Shown one piece after another: positions 5,663 through 13,440 of a stretch of 14,740 bases of DNA; positions within the stretch are counted from its first letter, which is position 1, and every line of letters begins with the position of its first letter. The stretch spans positions 1-14,740 of the forward strand of contig JAMJFQ010000044.1 of assembly GCA_023544605.1 (NCBI GenBank), in the 5' to 3' direction. The notes below the pieces were generated by a model, which saw only the letters and a program-made list of their open reading frames with translations, did no database searches and was not told where the DNA came from. This stretch comes from ANME-2 cluster archaeon (GTDB taxonomy: Archaea; Halobacteriota; Methanosarcinia; Methanosarcinales; Methanocomedenaceae). Both the position numbers and the translations under genes were made by a program.

Positions 5663-6036
5663 TTTTTGGCACCGATGATCTTGGAACGGTTGATCCTCAC
5701 ACCCATTGGAGCTACAATAACCTGTTCATCCCCAACACCTGCAATATCGCCGTGTACATCTTCCACTACCTGCTTGAGTTCCTTAATAGCCCGATCCAGA
5801 TTGAATTTATCCTGCTTTAAGAGTGAAATGTCTACGAGCAGTAAATTTCCGTCATATATCTCTTTTTTAAGGTCAGGAATATCATTCAGGTTATTTAGTT
5901 CTGCAATGCGGATATACATCTCAGCAGGTTCGTTTTCAATAACTTCTTCATAATCGCTGAGGTCAAGATCAACATACTCATCACCTTCTGACCTGGACGA
6001 CGCTGCGCCACCGAATATTTTCTTGAATGCTGCCAT
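5659..6036 (-). CDS. sepF: Archaeal cell-division protein SepF
   Basis: SepF anchors FtsZ filaments to the membrane at midcell; in FtsZ-based euryarchaea it is the main anchor. The 125-residue protein has the expected layout. A short N-terminal amphipathic segment (MAAFKKIFG, 1-9) serves for membrane binding. An acidic linker rich in D and E covers about 17-38. The SepF (DUF552) domain runs from about 39 to 121, with strands MYIRIAEL, NLLLVDISLL and EQVIVAPMGVRI. An SD-like GGTGA is present a few bases before the ATG at 6036. The downstream ZPR1 gene overlaps by four bases; the PUA gene is upstream on the same strand after 79 bases, so the three may form one unit. No ftsZ is in the window. 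Confidence 0.92.
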   Translation of the reverse strand: MAAFKKIFGGAASSRSEGDEYVDLDLSDYEEVIENEPAEMYIRIAELNNLNDIPDLKKEIYDGNLLLVDISLLKQDKFNLDRAIKELKQVVEDVHGDIAGVGDEQVIVAPMGVRINRSKIIGAKK

Positions 6037-6063
6037 AGTATTTCACCCTGAATAATATTAAAC

Positions 6064-6078
6064 TAGATAATTTATCTA
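6064..6078. repeat. 7-1-7 palindrome upstream of sepF
   Basis: TAGATAA (6064-6070), T, TTATCTA (6072-6078) is a perfect inverted repeat, centred about 35 bases before the sepF ATG at 6036. Read on the minus strand it also resembles a TATA region (TAGATAAATTA). It may be only the sepF promoter or an operator laid over it. Confidence 0.35.
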
Positions 6079-6115
6079 ATCTATACATGTGCCACTACAT
6101 ATATATTTTGATGTT

Positions 6116-6598
6116 TCATGTCTGGAAATTCCATAATTTATCGCCTACAATGTGCATGGTCTTGATAGCCTTGCCGCTACCCCCCGTCATCTGGTCTCCG
6201 TTTACCAGCGCACGACCTACGGCCAGTGGTTTGCCGTGGGTCTCCTCAGTTACGATGACAAAATCCCCTTCTTTTATCCTGGTATCTGCTGACACAATAC
6301 CTGGTTTCATGACATCAGCACCTTTTACAACGAAGGCTATTGCACCCGCATCAACTGTCACGACTCTTTTATCGGGTTTAAGCTGCAGCGCGCCTCTGAC
6401 CGTGAAAAAAGGTTCACCGTCTGTGATGAAAAAGAGAGGTTCACCATCCACGAGCAACAGTTCATGTTCATCTGTAATTGCCAACTCAAGCTTTTTTTTC
6501 TCAAGTATGGAATCGGCATTAGTCAATATCTGCCCTATCTGACGGATCATATCTTTAGTCTGGCTTTTTCTGAACTGATGTCTTGCTCTAATTTTCAC
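6116..6598 (-). CDS. Pre-PUA/PUA-domain RNA-binding protein (MCT-1-like)
   Basis: A 160-residue protein with a pre-PUA (DUF1947-type) N-terminal half (about 1-75) and a C-terminal PUA domain (about 77-155). This is the architecture of the archaeal relatives of eukaryotic MCT-1/MCTS1, which acts on the ribosome in initiation and recycling; the archaeal role is inferred from that. The PUA core shows VTVDAGAIAFVVKGADVMKPGI (about 79-100), with the typical D-x-G-A and G-A-x-x-M-x-P-G-I elements, then EGDFVIVTEE and KPLAVGRA. The N-terminus is very basic (KIRARHQFRKS), fitting RNA contact. The start is GTG at 6598 with no good SD and a TATA about 29 bases upstream, so it is probably leaderless. 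It precedes sepF on the same strand. Confidence 0.88.
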   Translation of the reverse strand: MKIRARHQFRKSQTKDMIRQIGQILTNADSILEKKKLELAITDEHELLLVDGEPLFFITDGEPFFTVRGALQLKPDKRVVTVDAGAIAFVVKGADVMKPGIVSADTRIKEGDFVIVTEETHGKPLAVGRALVNGDQMTGGSGKAIKTMHIVGDKLWNFQT

Positions 6599-6623
6599 GT
6601 ATGTTGAACCCCTATATTCGATA

Positions 6624-6631
6624 GTTATAAG
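6624..6631 (-). promoter_or_regulatory. TATA box of the PUA gene
   Basis: Read on the minus strand this is CTTATAAC, centred about 29 bases before the GTG at 6598. With no SD near the start, a leaderless or nearly leaderless mRNA is inferred. It lies in the 179-base divergent region shared with the LSm gene, which has AT-rich TATA-like stretches at 6689-6702 and 6728-6740 on the plus strand. Confidence 0.45.
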
Positions 6632-6777
6632 TATGCTTATTACTACTTTGAAGCACTATTAATTGGTTTAACATTTAAGTTTTTGCAACGAAATTAAATG
6701 TGAAAAATGCATTTGAAACATAAGGTCTAGATAAAATATGGAACCACAACAAAAAATCGACAACAGGAGTAAGAATA

Positions 6778-6996
6778 ATGAGTAAAAGACCTCTTGATAT
6801 TCTCAATAATACTCTGGGTAAATCTGTTATCATCAAGCTTAAAGGAGAGCGCATTTTCAGGGGAACACTGGAAGGATATGACATTCATATGAACCTGGTA
6901 CTGGAAAATGCAGAAGAATTGAAAGAAGGTGAAACAGAAAATAAACTAGGGACCGTTGTGGTCAGAGGAGACAATGTGGTTTACATATCCCCGTAA
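6778..6996 (+). CDS. LSm/Sm-like archaeal protein (SmAP)
   Basis: A 72-residue Sm-fold protein of the archaeal SmAP1 type. These form heptameric rings that bind U-rich RNA and are linked to RNA processing. The Sm1 motif is RIFRGTLEGYDIHMNLVLEN (about 25-44), with the expected G, D, MN and L positions. The Sm2 motif is VVVRGDNVVYISP at the C-terminus, close to the canonical IRGDNV that lines the RNA pore. The SD AGGAG at 6765-6769 is eight bases before the ATG. rpl37e follows after 90 bases and purF after that. LSm next to L37e is a well-known conserved pair in euryarchaea, which supports both calls. Confidence 0.96.
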   Translation: MSKRPLDILNNTLGKSVIIKLKGERIFRGTLEGYDIHMNLVLENAEELKEGETENKLGTVVVRGDNVVYISP

Positions 6997-7086
6997 TATC
7001 CACAATATATATTTAGTCTGAGCACATAGGTATTTTTTCCTTAACTACAAATAATCACGTAATAACTATCATCAAGGTGTAAAATA

Positions 7087-7266
7087 ATGTCAAAAGGTAC
7101 TCCATCTCAAGGAAAGAGACAGAAGCGCACTCATATTAAATGCAGGCGATGCGGCAGTGTTTCAATGAACATTCATTCCAAATTATGCGTATCATGTGGA
7201 TTCGGTAAGACATCACGCATGAGAAGTTATAAATGGGTCCGTAAATCCGGTTTGAACGGCTCATGA
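7087..7266 (+). CDS. rpl37e: Large-subunit ribosomal protein L37e
   Basis: A 59-residue zinc-ribbon protein of the archaeal/eukaryotic large ribosomal subunit. The translation begins MSKGTPSQGKRQKRTH, a near-invariant L37e start. It has four zinc-ligand cysteines as CRRC (C19, C22) and CVSC (C34, C37), followed by GFGKTSRMRSYKW, the family's signature. The C-terminal tail is short and basic. The SD AAGGTG at 7074-7079 is seven bases before the ATG. The gene sits between LSm and purF, with 33 bases to the purF start, so co-transcription with purF is likely. Confidence 0.97.
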   Translation: MSKGTPSQGKRQKRTHIKCRRCGSVSMNIHSKLCVSCGFGKTSRMRSYKWVRKSGLNGS

Positions 7267-7299
7267 TCTAAAATAATTAAAACAATCAGGTGAACCTTA

Positions 7300-8706
7300 T
7301 TGCGTGAATCATGCGGGGTTGTTGGTCTCGCATTAGCTGATCGGGAATCAGATAAAGCAGCCCTGTCTATATATTATTCACTCTATGCCCTGCAGCACCG
7401 GGGCCAGGAATCAACAGGCATAACGGTACACAACGGCAAAAGTGCCCAGACCCAGAAGGGAATGGGGCTTGTACCTGACGTTTTTAAAAAATATAACCTG
7501 AAAGACCTGAAAGGTTTTGTAGGCATTGGACATGTAAGGTATTCAACCACTGGTGATTCCAATATTGATAACAGCCAGCCCTTGATAGTGAATTTCATGG
7601 ACCGGACCATTGCCATTGCTCACAACGGCAATTTGGTGAACAGTAACGAGCTGATAGCAGAGTTCGAAGCTGAAGGTCAGGTATTCATCACGTCCTCAGA
7701 TACCGAGGTCATAGCCCGGTTGCTGGTAAAAGAACTGCTTAATAAGGATATTATTGGCGCAATAGAAGAACTCATGAGAAGATTGGTGGGCTCTTATAGC
7801 CTTACTATACTGGTGGATGATACCCTGGTGGTTGTCAGGGACCCCTTAGGTTTCAAGCCTTTATGCCTGGGTGAAATAGACGGGGGGTACGTGGTGGCGT
7901 CTGAAAGTGTTGCCATTGATACAATAAGTGGCAAACTTATCCGTGATGTGCGGCCCGGTGAGGTCATCATTTTCAAAGATGGCAGGTATCACTCCTACCA
8001 GCTCAGCAAGACCCGTAACACGGCAAAATGCGTGTTCGAATATATTTATTTCGCCCGTCCCGACTCAATTATTGATGGTAAACTTGTATACCAGACCCGG
8101 GTACGCATTGGTGAAAGGCTTGTGGATGAGCATCCGATAAATGCCGATATCATATCCCCTGTACCGGACAGTGGCATAACATTCGGTATCGGATATAGTA
8201 AGAAATCAGGTATCGATTATATGGAAGGATTGATGAAAAACAGGTATATCGGCCGGACCTTTATCATGCCTGACCAGAATATGCGGGAGACTGCAGTAAA
8301 GTTGAAACTCAATACCATCCCCCTTAACATTCAGGGCAAGAGCGTTATCCTGATGGATGACAGTATTGTACGGGGTACCACTTCCCGGCGTATCGTGGAC
8401 ATGGTGCGAAAGGCTGGCGCAAAAGAAGTGCATATGCGCATAGGCAGCCCTCCAATTGTAGCACCATGCTATATGGGCATTGATATGACTTCCAGGGAAG
8501 AACTGGTGGCGGCCCATAAGACCGCAGCCGGAGTGGAAGCGGTCATCAATGCCGATAGCCTGGGATATATAAGTGTGGAAGGGCTGGTGGATGCCCTAGG
8601 GATACCTGAAGAAGACCTGTGCCTGGCTTGCCTTACAGGGGTTTACCCCATTGAGGTCCCTGGTGAGAAATGTAAACGGCATCAGATGACTCTTAATCAA
8701 TTCTGA
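7300..8706 (+). CDS. purF: Amidophosphoribosyltransferase PurF (Fe-S type)
   Basis: PurF makes phosphoribosylamine from PRPP and glutamine, the first committed step of purine synthesis. The 468-residue protein has an N-terminal Ntn-hydrolase glutaminase domain and a C-terminal phosphoribosyltransferase domain. Cys5 (in ESCGVVG) is the expected nucleophile, so residues 1-4 would be a propeptide to be removed. Glutamine-site motifs include LQHRGQESTG (31-40) and HNGNLVN. The PRPP loop is VILMDDSIVRGTT (349-361). Cysteines C244, C390, C441 and C444 match the [4Fe-4S] ligands of the Bacillus-type enzyme in order and nearly in spacing, so this is the cluster-bearing, probably oxygen-sensitive form. 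The start is TTG with the SD AGGTGA six bases before it. The stop is 17 bases from the end of the converging ABC permease gene. Confidence 0.97.
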   Translation: MRESCGVVGLALADRESDKAALSIYYSLYALQHRGQESTGITVHNGKSAQTQKGMGLVPDVFKKYNLKDLKGFVGIGHVRYSTTGDSNIDNSQPLIVNFMDRTIAIAHNGNLVNSNELIAEFEAEGQVFITSSDTEVIARLLVKELLNKDIIGAIEELMRRLVGSYSLTILVDDTLVVVRDPLGFKPLCLGEIDGGYVVASESVAIDTISGKLIRDVRPGEVIIFKDGRYHSYQLSKTRNTAKCVFEYIYFARPDSIIDGKLVYQTRVRIGERLVDEHPINADIISPVPDSGITFGIGYSKKSGIDYMEGLMKNRYIGRTFIMPDQNMRETAVKLKLNTIPLNIQGKSVILMDDSIVRGTTSRRIVDMVRKAGAKEVHMRIGSPPIVAPCYMGIDMTSREELVAAHKTAAGVEAVINADSLGYISVEGLVDALGIPEEDLCLACLTGVYPIEVPGEKCKRHQMTLNQF

Positions 8707-8723
8707 TCGTGTTGATATTTTTA

Positions 8724-9521
8724 CTATAATTTCGCTTTTCCGAACACATACCCACCCAGACCTATGGTGGTTAATGCAAAAAGGACCAGTGCCACAAGGC
8801 AGATATTTATGGGTATTTCGGTCTCACCAATCAGAGTATAGCGCAGTGCCATAATGCCGTAGGTCAGCGGGTCAAGGTATACCAGGGTCTTCATCCACTG
8901 CGGCAGGTCACCTATCCTGAAAAAAGCACCGCTAAGCAGCAGCACAGGCATGGTGATGAATGTCATTATCATCTGAAATCCTTCATGACTTTCGGTATGG
9001 GAGGCAAGGGCAATTCCCAATCCGATGAACCCCAGCCCGATAAGCAGCATTACACCCATACTTGCCGCCATCCCCAGGTATGATTGGTATTCTACACCCA
9101 GTAAGAAGGCGATAAGCATGAGCAATGTACCCTGTATCATAGCTGTGGTCACACCCCCCAGTGCTTTTCCCAGTGCAACAAAAAACCTTGGTACAGGGGC
9201 AATGAGTATCTCTTTGAGAAATCCGAACTCGCGGTCCCAGATGATGCTGACGCCTCCTGTGAGGGATGAGAACAGGATAGACATCCCAATAATGCCGGGG
9301 GCCAGGAAACCGAAATCAGTCTGCCCACCCCCACCCCGCATCTGGAAGGATGAGTTGAAGGCCGTACCCAGGATTACCAGGAAGAACAGGGGCGTTGCCA
9401 GGGAACCTATGATACGGCTCTTGGAGCGCTTGAACCTGAGCATCTCACGCAACCATAGTGTATAAACTGTGTTAAAGGCAGTGTGGATGTCTTGTTTGAA
9501 TCCCTGTCCGTGATCACTCAA
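8724..9521 (-). CDS. ABC-2 type exporter permease (DrrB-like)
   Basis: The 265-residue membrane subunit of an ABC-2 exporter. A cytoplasmic N-terminal helix (about 14-36, with REMLRFKRSKSR) leads to about six membrane segments, near 39-58, 75-95, 125-145, 152-173, 186-206 and 238-260. Between the first two is a short extracytoplasmic loop with an unusual MRGGGGQ. The motif IWDREFGFLKEILIAPVPR (about 98-116) is the family's conserved coupling region facing the ATPase, and LPQWMKTLVYLDPLTYG near 220-236 is the typical C-terminal ABC-2 signature. The gene starts one base after the ATPase stop, so the two form a pair. The substrate cannot be told; DrrAB relatives export drugs, lipids or glycans. 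Confidence 0.92.
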   Translation of the reverse strand: MSDHGQGFKQDIHTAFNTVYTLWLREMLRFKRSKSRIIGSLATPLFFLVILGTAFNSSFQMRGGGGQTDFGFLAPGIIGMSILFSSLTGGVSIIWDREFGFLKEILIAPVPRFFVALGKALGGVTTAMIQGTLLMLIAFLLGVEYQSYLGMAASMGVMLLIGLGFIGLGIALASHTESHEGFQMIMTFITMPVLLLSGAFFRIGDLPQWMKTLVYLDPLTYGIMALRYTLIGETEIPINICLVALVLFALTTIGLGGYVFGKAKL

Positions 9522-9522
9522 T

Positions 9523-10524
9523 TCAACGCCTCCTTCCCTGGAGTTTATAGGTTATCCGGTCTACATCACTGGTCTCCTCGGCACGTATATCCCTGCCGGT
9601 ATGGGATAAGAACACATCATCCAGGGTTGGTCTGTGCAGGTCAACTGACAGGATATCAATCCCGGCCTCAATAGCGATCTTCAGGAGATGTGGTATCTGG
9701 TGGGTCCCGTCCTGTATCATGATAGATACACTATCGTCTTTGTAATACACATGACCGGCACTACCGTTCTCGTCATAAAGCTTGCATAACAATGATGCCT
9801 GGGTTTCATTTTCCGTGCCGAAGATGATCACATCCCCTCCCAAAGCATCCTTGAGGTTTTCGGGTGTGTCCAGGGCTTTGATACCACCATGGTCGATTAT
9901 AGCTATACGCTCGCACAGTTGGTCAGCCTCTTCCATGTAATGGGTGGTCAGCATTATGGTTACGTTCTCTTCGTGGTTCAGGCGCCGGATATAGTCCCAA
10001 ATATGATTGCGGGTCTGGGGGTCCAGCCCCAGCGTGGGTTCATCCAGGAACAATACCCTGGGATGGTGCATCAGCCCCCTGGCAATCTCCAGGCGCCTCA
10101 TCATACCGCCACTGTAGGTCTTGACCAGTACCCCGGCCTTGTCGTCCAGTTCCACCAATTCCAGCACTTCATCGATCCGCTGTTTTCGCAGTTGCTTTGG
10201 AAGACCGTACAGGCGGCCGTGCAGGTCCAGGTTCTCTCTGCCTGTGAGCCTGTCGTCCAGAGTGGTACCCTGGAACACCACGCCTATGTTCTGCCTGACC
10301 CTGGATGGCTGGTTTGTAACATCCACCCCCCAGATCCGGGCAGTTCCATTACTTGGGGGTATCATGGTGGAGAGCATATTGATAAGTGTGGTCTTGCCGG
10401 CACCGTTTGGTCCAAGCAGCCCGAACAGTTCACCCTGTTCAACTTTTATGCTTATACTATCTACTGCTACCAGATCATCGAATCTGCGGGTAATGTCAAA
10501 TGTCTCTACAGCAGGGGTGTTCAT
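9523..10524 (-). CDS. ABC-2 type exporter ATPase (DrrA-like)
   Basis: The 333-residue ATP-binding subunit paired with the permease just downstream. The nucleotide-binding domain has Walker A GPNGAGKTT (38-46), the Q-loop Gln85 in VVFQGTTLDDRLTGREN, the signature YSGGMMRRLEIARGL (137-151), Walker B RVLFLDEPTLGLD (156-168) and the switch His195 in TTHYMEEA. The DDRLTGREN stretch after the Q-loop is the usual DrrA/NatA form. Beyond about 225 is a C-terminal accessory domain of the DUF4162 type that ends in LHRPTLDDVFLSHTGR, also typical. The ATG at 10524 has no SD; a TATA lies about 28 bases upstream. Divergent from the FecR-domain gene, which may or may not be functionally linked. Confidence 0.94.
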   Translation of the reverse strand: MNTPAVETFDITRRFDDLVAVDSISIKVEQGELFGLLGPNGAGKTTLINMLSTMIPPSNGTARIWGVDVTNQPSRVRQNIGVVFQGTTLDDRLTGRENLDLHGRLYGLPKQLRKQRIDEVLELVELDDKAGVLVKTYSGGMMRRLEIARGLMHHPRVLFLDEPTLGLDPQTRNHIWDYIRRLNHEENVTIMLTTHYMEEADQLCERIAIIDHGGIKALDTPENLKDALGGDVIIFGTENETQASLLCKLYDENGSAGHVYYKDDSVSIMIQDGTHQIPHLLKIAIEAGIDILSVDLHRPTLDDVFLSHTGRDIRAEETSDVDRITYKLQGRRR

Positions 10525-10548
10525 GAGGGGTACATTTCATTTTAGTTG

Positions 10549-10556
10549 TATATAAG
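10549..10556 (-). promoter_or_regulatory. TATA box of the ABC exporter pair
   Basis: CTTATATA when read on the minus strand, centred about 28 bases before the ATPase ATG at 10524. No SD is seen, so a leaderless mRNA for the ATPase-permease pair is inferred. Confidence 0.5.
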
Positions 10557-10599
10557 AATAAGGCATGACTGAATATTTGGGTCTGGCCTTTAGAAGAAG

Positions 10600-10612
10600 A
10601 TCGATAATCGAT
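10600..10612. repeat. ATCGAT-A-ATCGAT palindrome in a divergent intergenic region
   Basis: Two copies of the self-complementary ATCGAT (10600-10605, 10607-10612) flank a single A, so the 13 bases are both a direct repeat and a palindrome. They lie midway in the 163-base gap between the ABC ATPase start and the FecR-domain gene, upstream of AT-rich TATA candidates at 10616-10623 and 10634-10640. A regulator site is possible. Confidence 0.3.
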
Positions 10613-10687
10613 GTAAGTATTTATTAATTATGAGATATATGAAGGATTAATATTCCATTTCAGACAAAAAACCGAAGGAAAACGGAA

Positions 10688-11905
10688 GTGAATCTTTTGA
10701 GTCCGCTTAAAAATGTACTGTTGGCATGTGTCCTGATGTTCCTGGTTCCTCCTGTATTGGGTGAAGGACAATGGATACTAACAGCAGTTGAGGAAGATAT
10801 AAAAACAGGTGTGTTGGCTAAAGAATACAATAATGATATTTCGAGTTCCATCGGCGAAATAAAAATTACCAGGGAACATTTTGGTACAAGAGGTTACGAA
10901 CCCTATACCCAGATATCTATCATGACATGGAGCCAGATGCCCACTACCATCAGGCCTGGGGAGAAAATAAATATTCAGTTGGTCGTCAAAGACGGCGGCA
11001 GCAGCCCGGAATACCGCAATGCTGGTATACTTTCTTTTAGCCAGGCTGGTAAGAGGGACTTTGATTTCATTGCCAGTAAATACCGCGGTATGGAGGAAAT
11101 GGTTGATTATACAATGCCAGAAGGGGAGGGCGGGAATACATTGTTCCTCAAGATCGATGGAGGTATGGGCACGAAGAGTTTTCCTTCCGCTACCTACATT
11201 TATACATATACTTTTACCCTGGATGATATTGAGACCGTACCGTTGATCGAAGCCAAAGGGGAGGTTAGCCTGAATACTAATGGAGCGGTGATACCAGGGG
11301 CTGCAGGAACCCTCGTAAAGGCGGGAGATGTGCTATTATCCGGTACTGACGGGAAAGCTGTTGTCTCAGTGCAAAAAGGGCAGATTACCATGGATAAAGA
11401 TACGTATGTGGGGGTAATTGACCTTGATTCTCTGGTACTATTCACAGGGAGAATGCACATAAAAGGTTCTCAGGAACTTGAATTGACACTTCCGGCCGCA
11501 GGAATGGATCTCATTAGTGACCAATATTTGATATACAGGTTGAAGACCAGCCTGGATGAGATTTCCAGTGCTCTTGAATCTGGAAATGATACAGAAATGG
11601 CTTTAATAGTGAACGAAGGGGGCGAGTTTACAGTATCAGTATCGGATGCCGGTAATGTTGAGATTGCCGTCTTGCGGGGCAGTGTGGACCTTGAGAAGGG
11701 CGGCAGTATAGTGACAGCCCAGGAAGGTACGACCATCAATTTACAGGAAAATAACGAGCCACAGATCGTTGCCGGAGTAATGGTGGATGAGTGGTGGAAG
11801 GCTGTCGATGATACAGCTGGTGCGAAACAGGACAGTCCCGGTTTTGGCCTGGTTCTGGGTGCTGTAATAGTTGTGATTGCGGTACCTTCGCGTCTAAAAA
11901 AATGA
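10688..11905 (+). CDS. Secreted FecR-domain protein with PGF-CTERM-like anchor
   Basis: A 405-residue exported protein. An N-terminal signal peptide (about 1-25, hydrophobic NVLLACVLMFLVPPVLG) leads to an extracellular beta-rich region. Residues about 190-260 fit the first half of a FecR domain: GEVSLNTNGA, then VKAGDVLLSGTDGKAVVSVQKG, then a strand-rich stretch. A repeat of the pattern near 322-354 (VEIAVLRGSVDLEKGG, then AQEGTTINL) may be its second half. The C-terminus has SPGFG (383-387), a hydrophobic helix and SRLKK, the layout of PGF-CTERM anchors processed by archaeosortase A and attached to lipid at the S-layer. No FecI sigma system exists in archaea, so the classical FecR role does not apply; a structural or sensing surface role is inferred. 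GTG start, with SD-like GAAGGA eight bases upstream. Residues 26-185 are not recognised. Confidence 0.8.
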   Translation: MNLLSPLKNVLLACVLMFLVPPVLGEGQWILTAVEEDIKTGVLAKEYNNDISSSIGEIKITREHFGTRGYEPYTQISIMTWSQMPTTIRPGEKINIQLVVKDGGSSPEYRNAGILSFSQAGKRDFDFIASKYRGMEEMVDYTMPEGEGGNTLFLKIDGGMGTKSFPSATYIYTYTFTLDDIETVPLIEAKGEVSLNTNGAVIPGAAGTLVKAGDVLLSGTDGKAVVSVQKGQITMDKDTYVGVIDLDSLVLFTGRMHIKGSQELELTLPAAGMDLISDQYLIYRLKTSLDEISSALESGNDTEMALIVNEGGEFTVSVSDAGNVEIAVLRGSVDLEKGGSIVTAQEGTTINLQENNEPQIVAGVMVDEWWKAVDDTAGAKQDSPGFGLVLGAVIVVIAVPSRLKK

Positions 11906-11926
11906 ATATCTAAAAAGTAAATGAGA

Positions 11927-13396
11927 TCAATACGTCCGCGCCATCAACACCACAATATCAGTGGGCTTGCCGCAGATGGGACACGTGCCCTCGCCCCTGC
12001 CCAGTGCCGGGTCTTCAGGTTCCCCAAGTATACCTGCACCAACCACCTCTTCCATCTCCAGTCCGCATTTCCTCTCACCACACCAGGCAATCCGGGCAAT
12101 ACCTTTCTGGATATGATCCTTCACCTCATCCAGGTCAAAACATAATGTGATCTGGTCGTGAAGCGATTCTGATGCCTTCTCATACAACTCCTGCTGCATT
12201 TGTTTGAAAATCCTTTCAACTTCAAATAATACATTACCCTTTGGCACCGTGGTCTTATCACCGGTACGCCTGGCCATGACCACAACATCGTTCTTAAGGT
12301 CGCGAGGTCCTATCTCGATACGGATAGGCACACCCTTCAGTTCCCACTTATAGTACTTTGCACCTGGGCGTGCATCACTGTCATCCATGACCACACGTAT
12401 TCCGGCCCTCTTCAGTGTGTCTGTCAAATCATTACATGCTGAGAGGACTGCTGAGTCCTTACCGAACAGGATAGGAATTATGACGACCTGGGTAGGTGCC
12501 ACCTCTGGCGGCAGGATCAGCCCTTTATTGTCACCATGAATGGAAATAAGGGCGGCGATACAGCGCTCACTTACTCCATAGCAGGTCTGGTGTGCCAGTA
12601 CCTGTTCACCCTGTGGGTCCTCGTAGGTAATATCAAAAGTCTTTGCAAAATTATCAGCCAGGTGATGAGCAGTACCCACCTGCAGGGTCTTGCCATCAGG
12701 CATCAGGGCATCTACTGCCATAGTATAATCCGCACCCGGGAACTTATCCCAATCGGGTCGCTTGCTCACTATAGTGGGAACGGCCAGACGTTTGTAGAAC
12801 TGCTGGTAGATGCGCGTGGCCTCCCTGACCTGCGCCGCAGCATCGTCCCATGTGGCGTGCACGGTATGTGCCTCCTTGAATGAAGTGATCTCTCGCAACC
12901 GTATCAAGGGGCGCGTGTGTTTAGTCTCGTAACGGAAAGTATTGACGATCTGGTAAATGAGCAGCGGCATATCTGAATGGGAGCGCACCCACAATTTATA
13001 CATGGGATAAATGGCAGTCTCGCTGGTGGGGCGGAGCGCCAGTTTCACTTCCAACGGGTCAGTCCCGCCATGAGTGACCCAGTAAACCTCATCCTCGAAC
13101 CCTTTGATATGCTCTGCCTCTTTCATGAACTCATGTTCAGGAATGAGCAACGGGAACATTGCCTCAACATGCCCGGTATTATCAAGCAGTTCCCGCATTA
13201 TGGAATATACCTTTGTGCGAATGGAAAAACCAAATGGGTTCCAAACGTATAGTCCCTTCACAGGGTAGCGCACATCCATTATTTCGGCTACCTGCAGCAG
13301 TTCATTATACCATTCGCTAAAATCTGATTTAAGAGGGAGGGTTTTAGATTCTTCTCCTTGTTTTGATGTATCGGGTAAATTGGATGGGTCGGTCAT
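11927..13396 (-). CDS. proS: Prolyl-tRNA synthetase, archaeal/eukaryotic type
   Basis: ProS charges tRNA-Pro. The 489-residue class II synthetase is of the archaeal/eukaryotic form, without the editing insertion of bacterial ProS. The catalytic domain (about 20-290) has FPLLIPEHEF, then LRPTSETAIYPMYKLWVRS (121-139), then motif 2 NTFRYETKHTRPLIRLREI (152-170). The anticodon-binding domain covers about 300-400, starting VAPTQVVIIPI. The C-terminal zinc domain has C439, C444, C472 and C475 and the chain ends in Tyr489; an ending in Tyr is characteristic of this form. The first 20 residues are polar and probably disordered. The ATG at 13396 has no SD; a BRE/TATA-like element is about 31 bases upstream, in the 44-base gap after the hemerythrin-like gene. 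The stop is 21 bases from that of the converging FecR-domain gene. Confidence 0.97.
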   Translation of the reverse strand: MTDPSNLPDTSKQGEESKTLPLKSDFSEWYNELLQVAEIMDVRYPVKGLYVWNPFGFSIRTKVYSIMRELLDNTGHVEAMFPLLIPEHEFMKEAEHIKGFEDEVYWVTHGGTDPLEVKLALRPTSETAIYPMYKLWVRSHSDMPLLIYQIVNTFRYETKHTRPLIRLREITSFKEAHTVHATWDDAAAQVREATRIYQQFYKRLAVPTIVSKRPDWDKFPGADYTMAVDALMPDGKTLQVGTAHHLADNFAKTFDITYEDPQGEQVLAHQTCYGVSERCIAALISIHGDNKGLILPPEVAPTQVVIIPILFGKDSAVLSACNDLTDTLKRAGIRVVMDDSDARPGAKYYKWELKGVPIRIEIGPRDLKNDVVVMARRTGDKTTVPKGNVLFEVERIFKQMQQELYEKASESLHDQITLCFDLDEVKDHIQKGIARIAWCGERKCGLEMEEVVGAGILGEPEDPALGRGEGTCPICGKPTDIVVLMARTY

Positions 13397-13423
13397 ATAA
13401 GGGTTTTAGAAGGTGGGTATAGT

Positions 13424-13437
13424 GATATTATTTTCGG
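13424..13437 (-). promoter_or_regulatory. BRE/TATA-like promoter of proS
   Basis: Read on the minus strand this is CCGAAAA followed by TAATATC, centred about 31 bases before the proS ATG. It gives proS its own promoter although the hemerythrin-like gene is just upstream on the same strand. Confidence 0.4.
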
Positions 13438-13440
13438 TTC

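Noticed and set aside
9889..10545. 218-codon open frame on the plus strand across the ABC ATPase gene
   Set aside because: It is antisense to all the ATPase motifs and reads as a low-complexity shadow with no recognisable domain.
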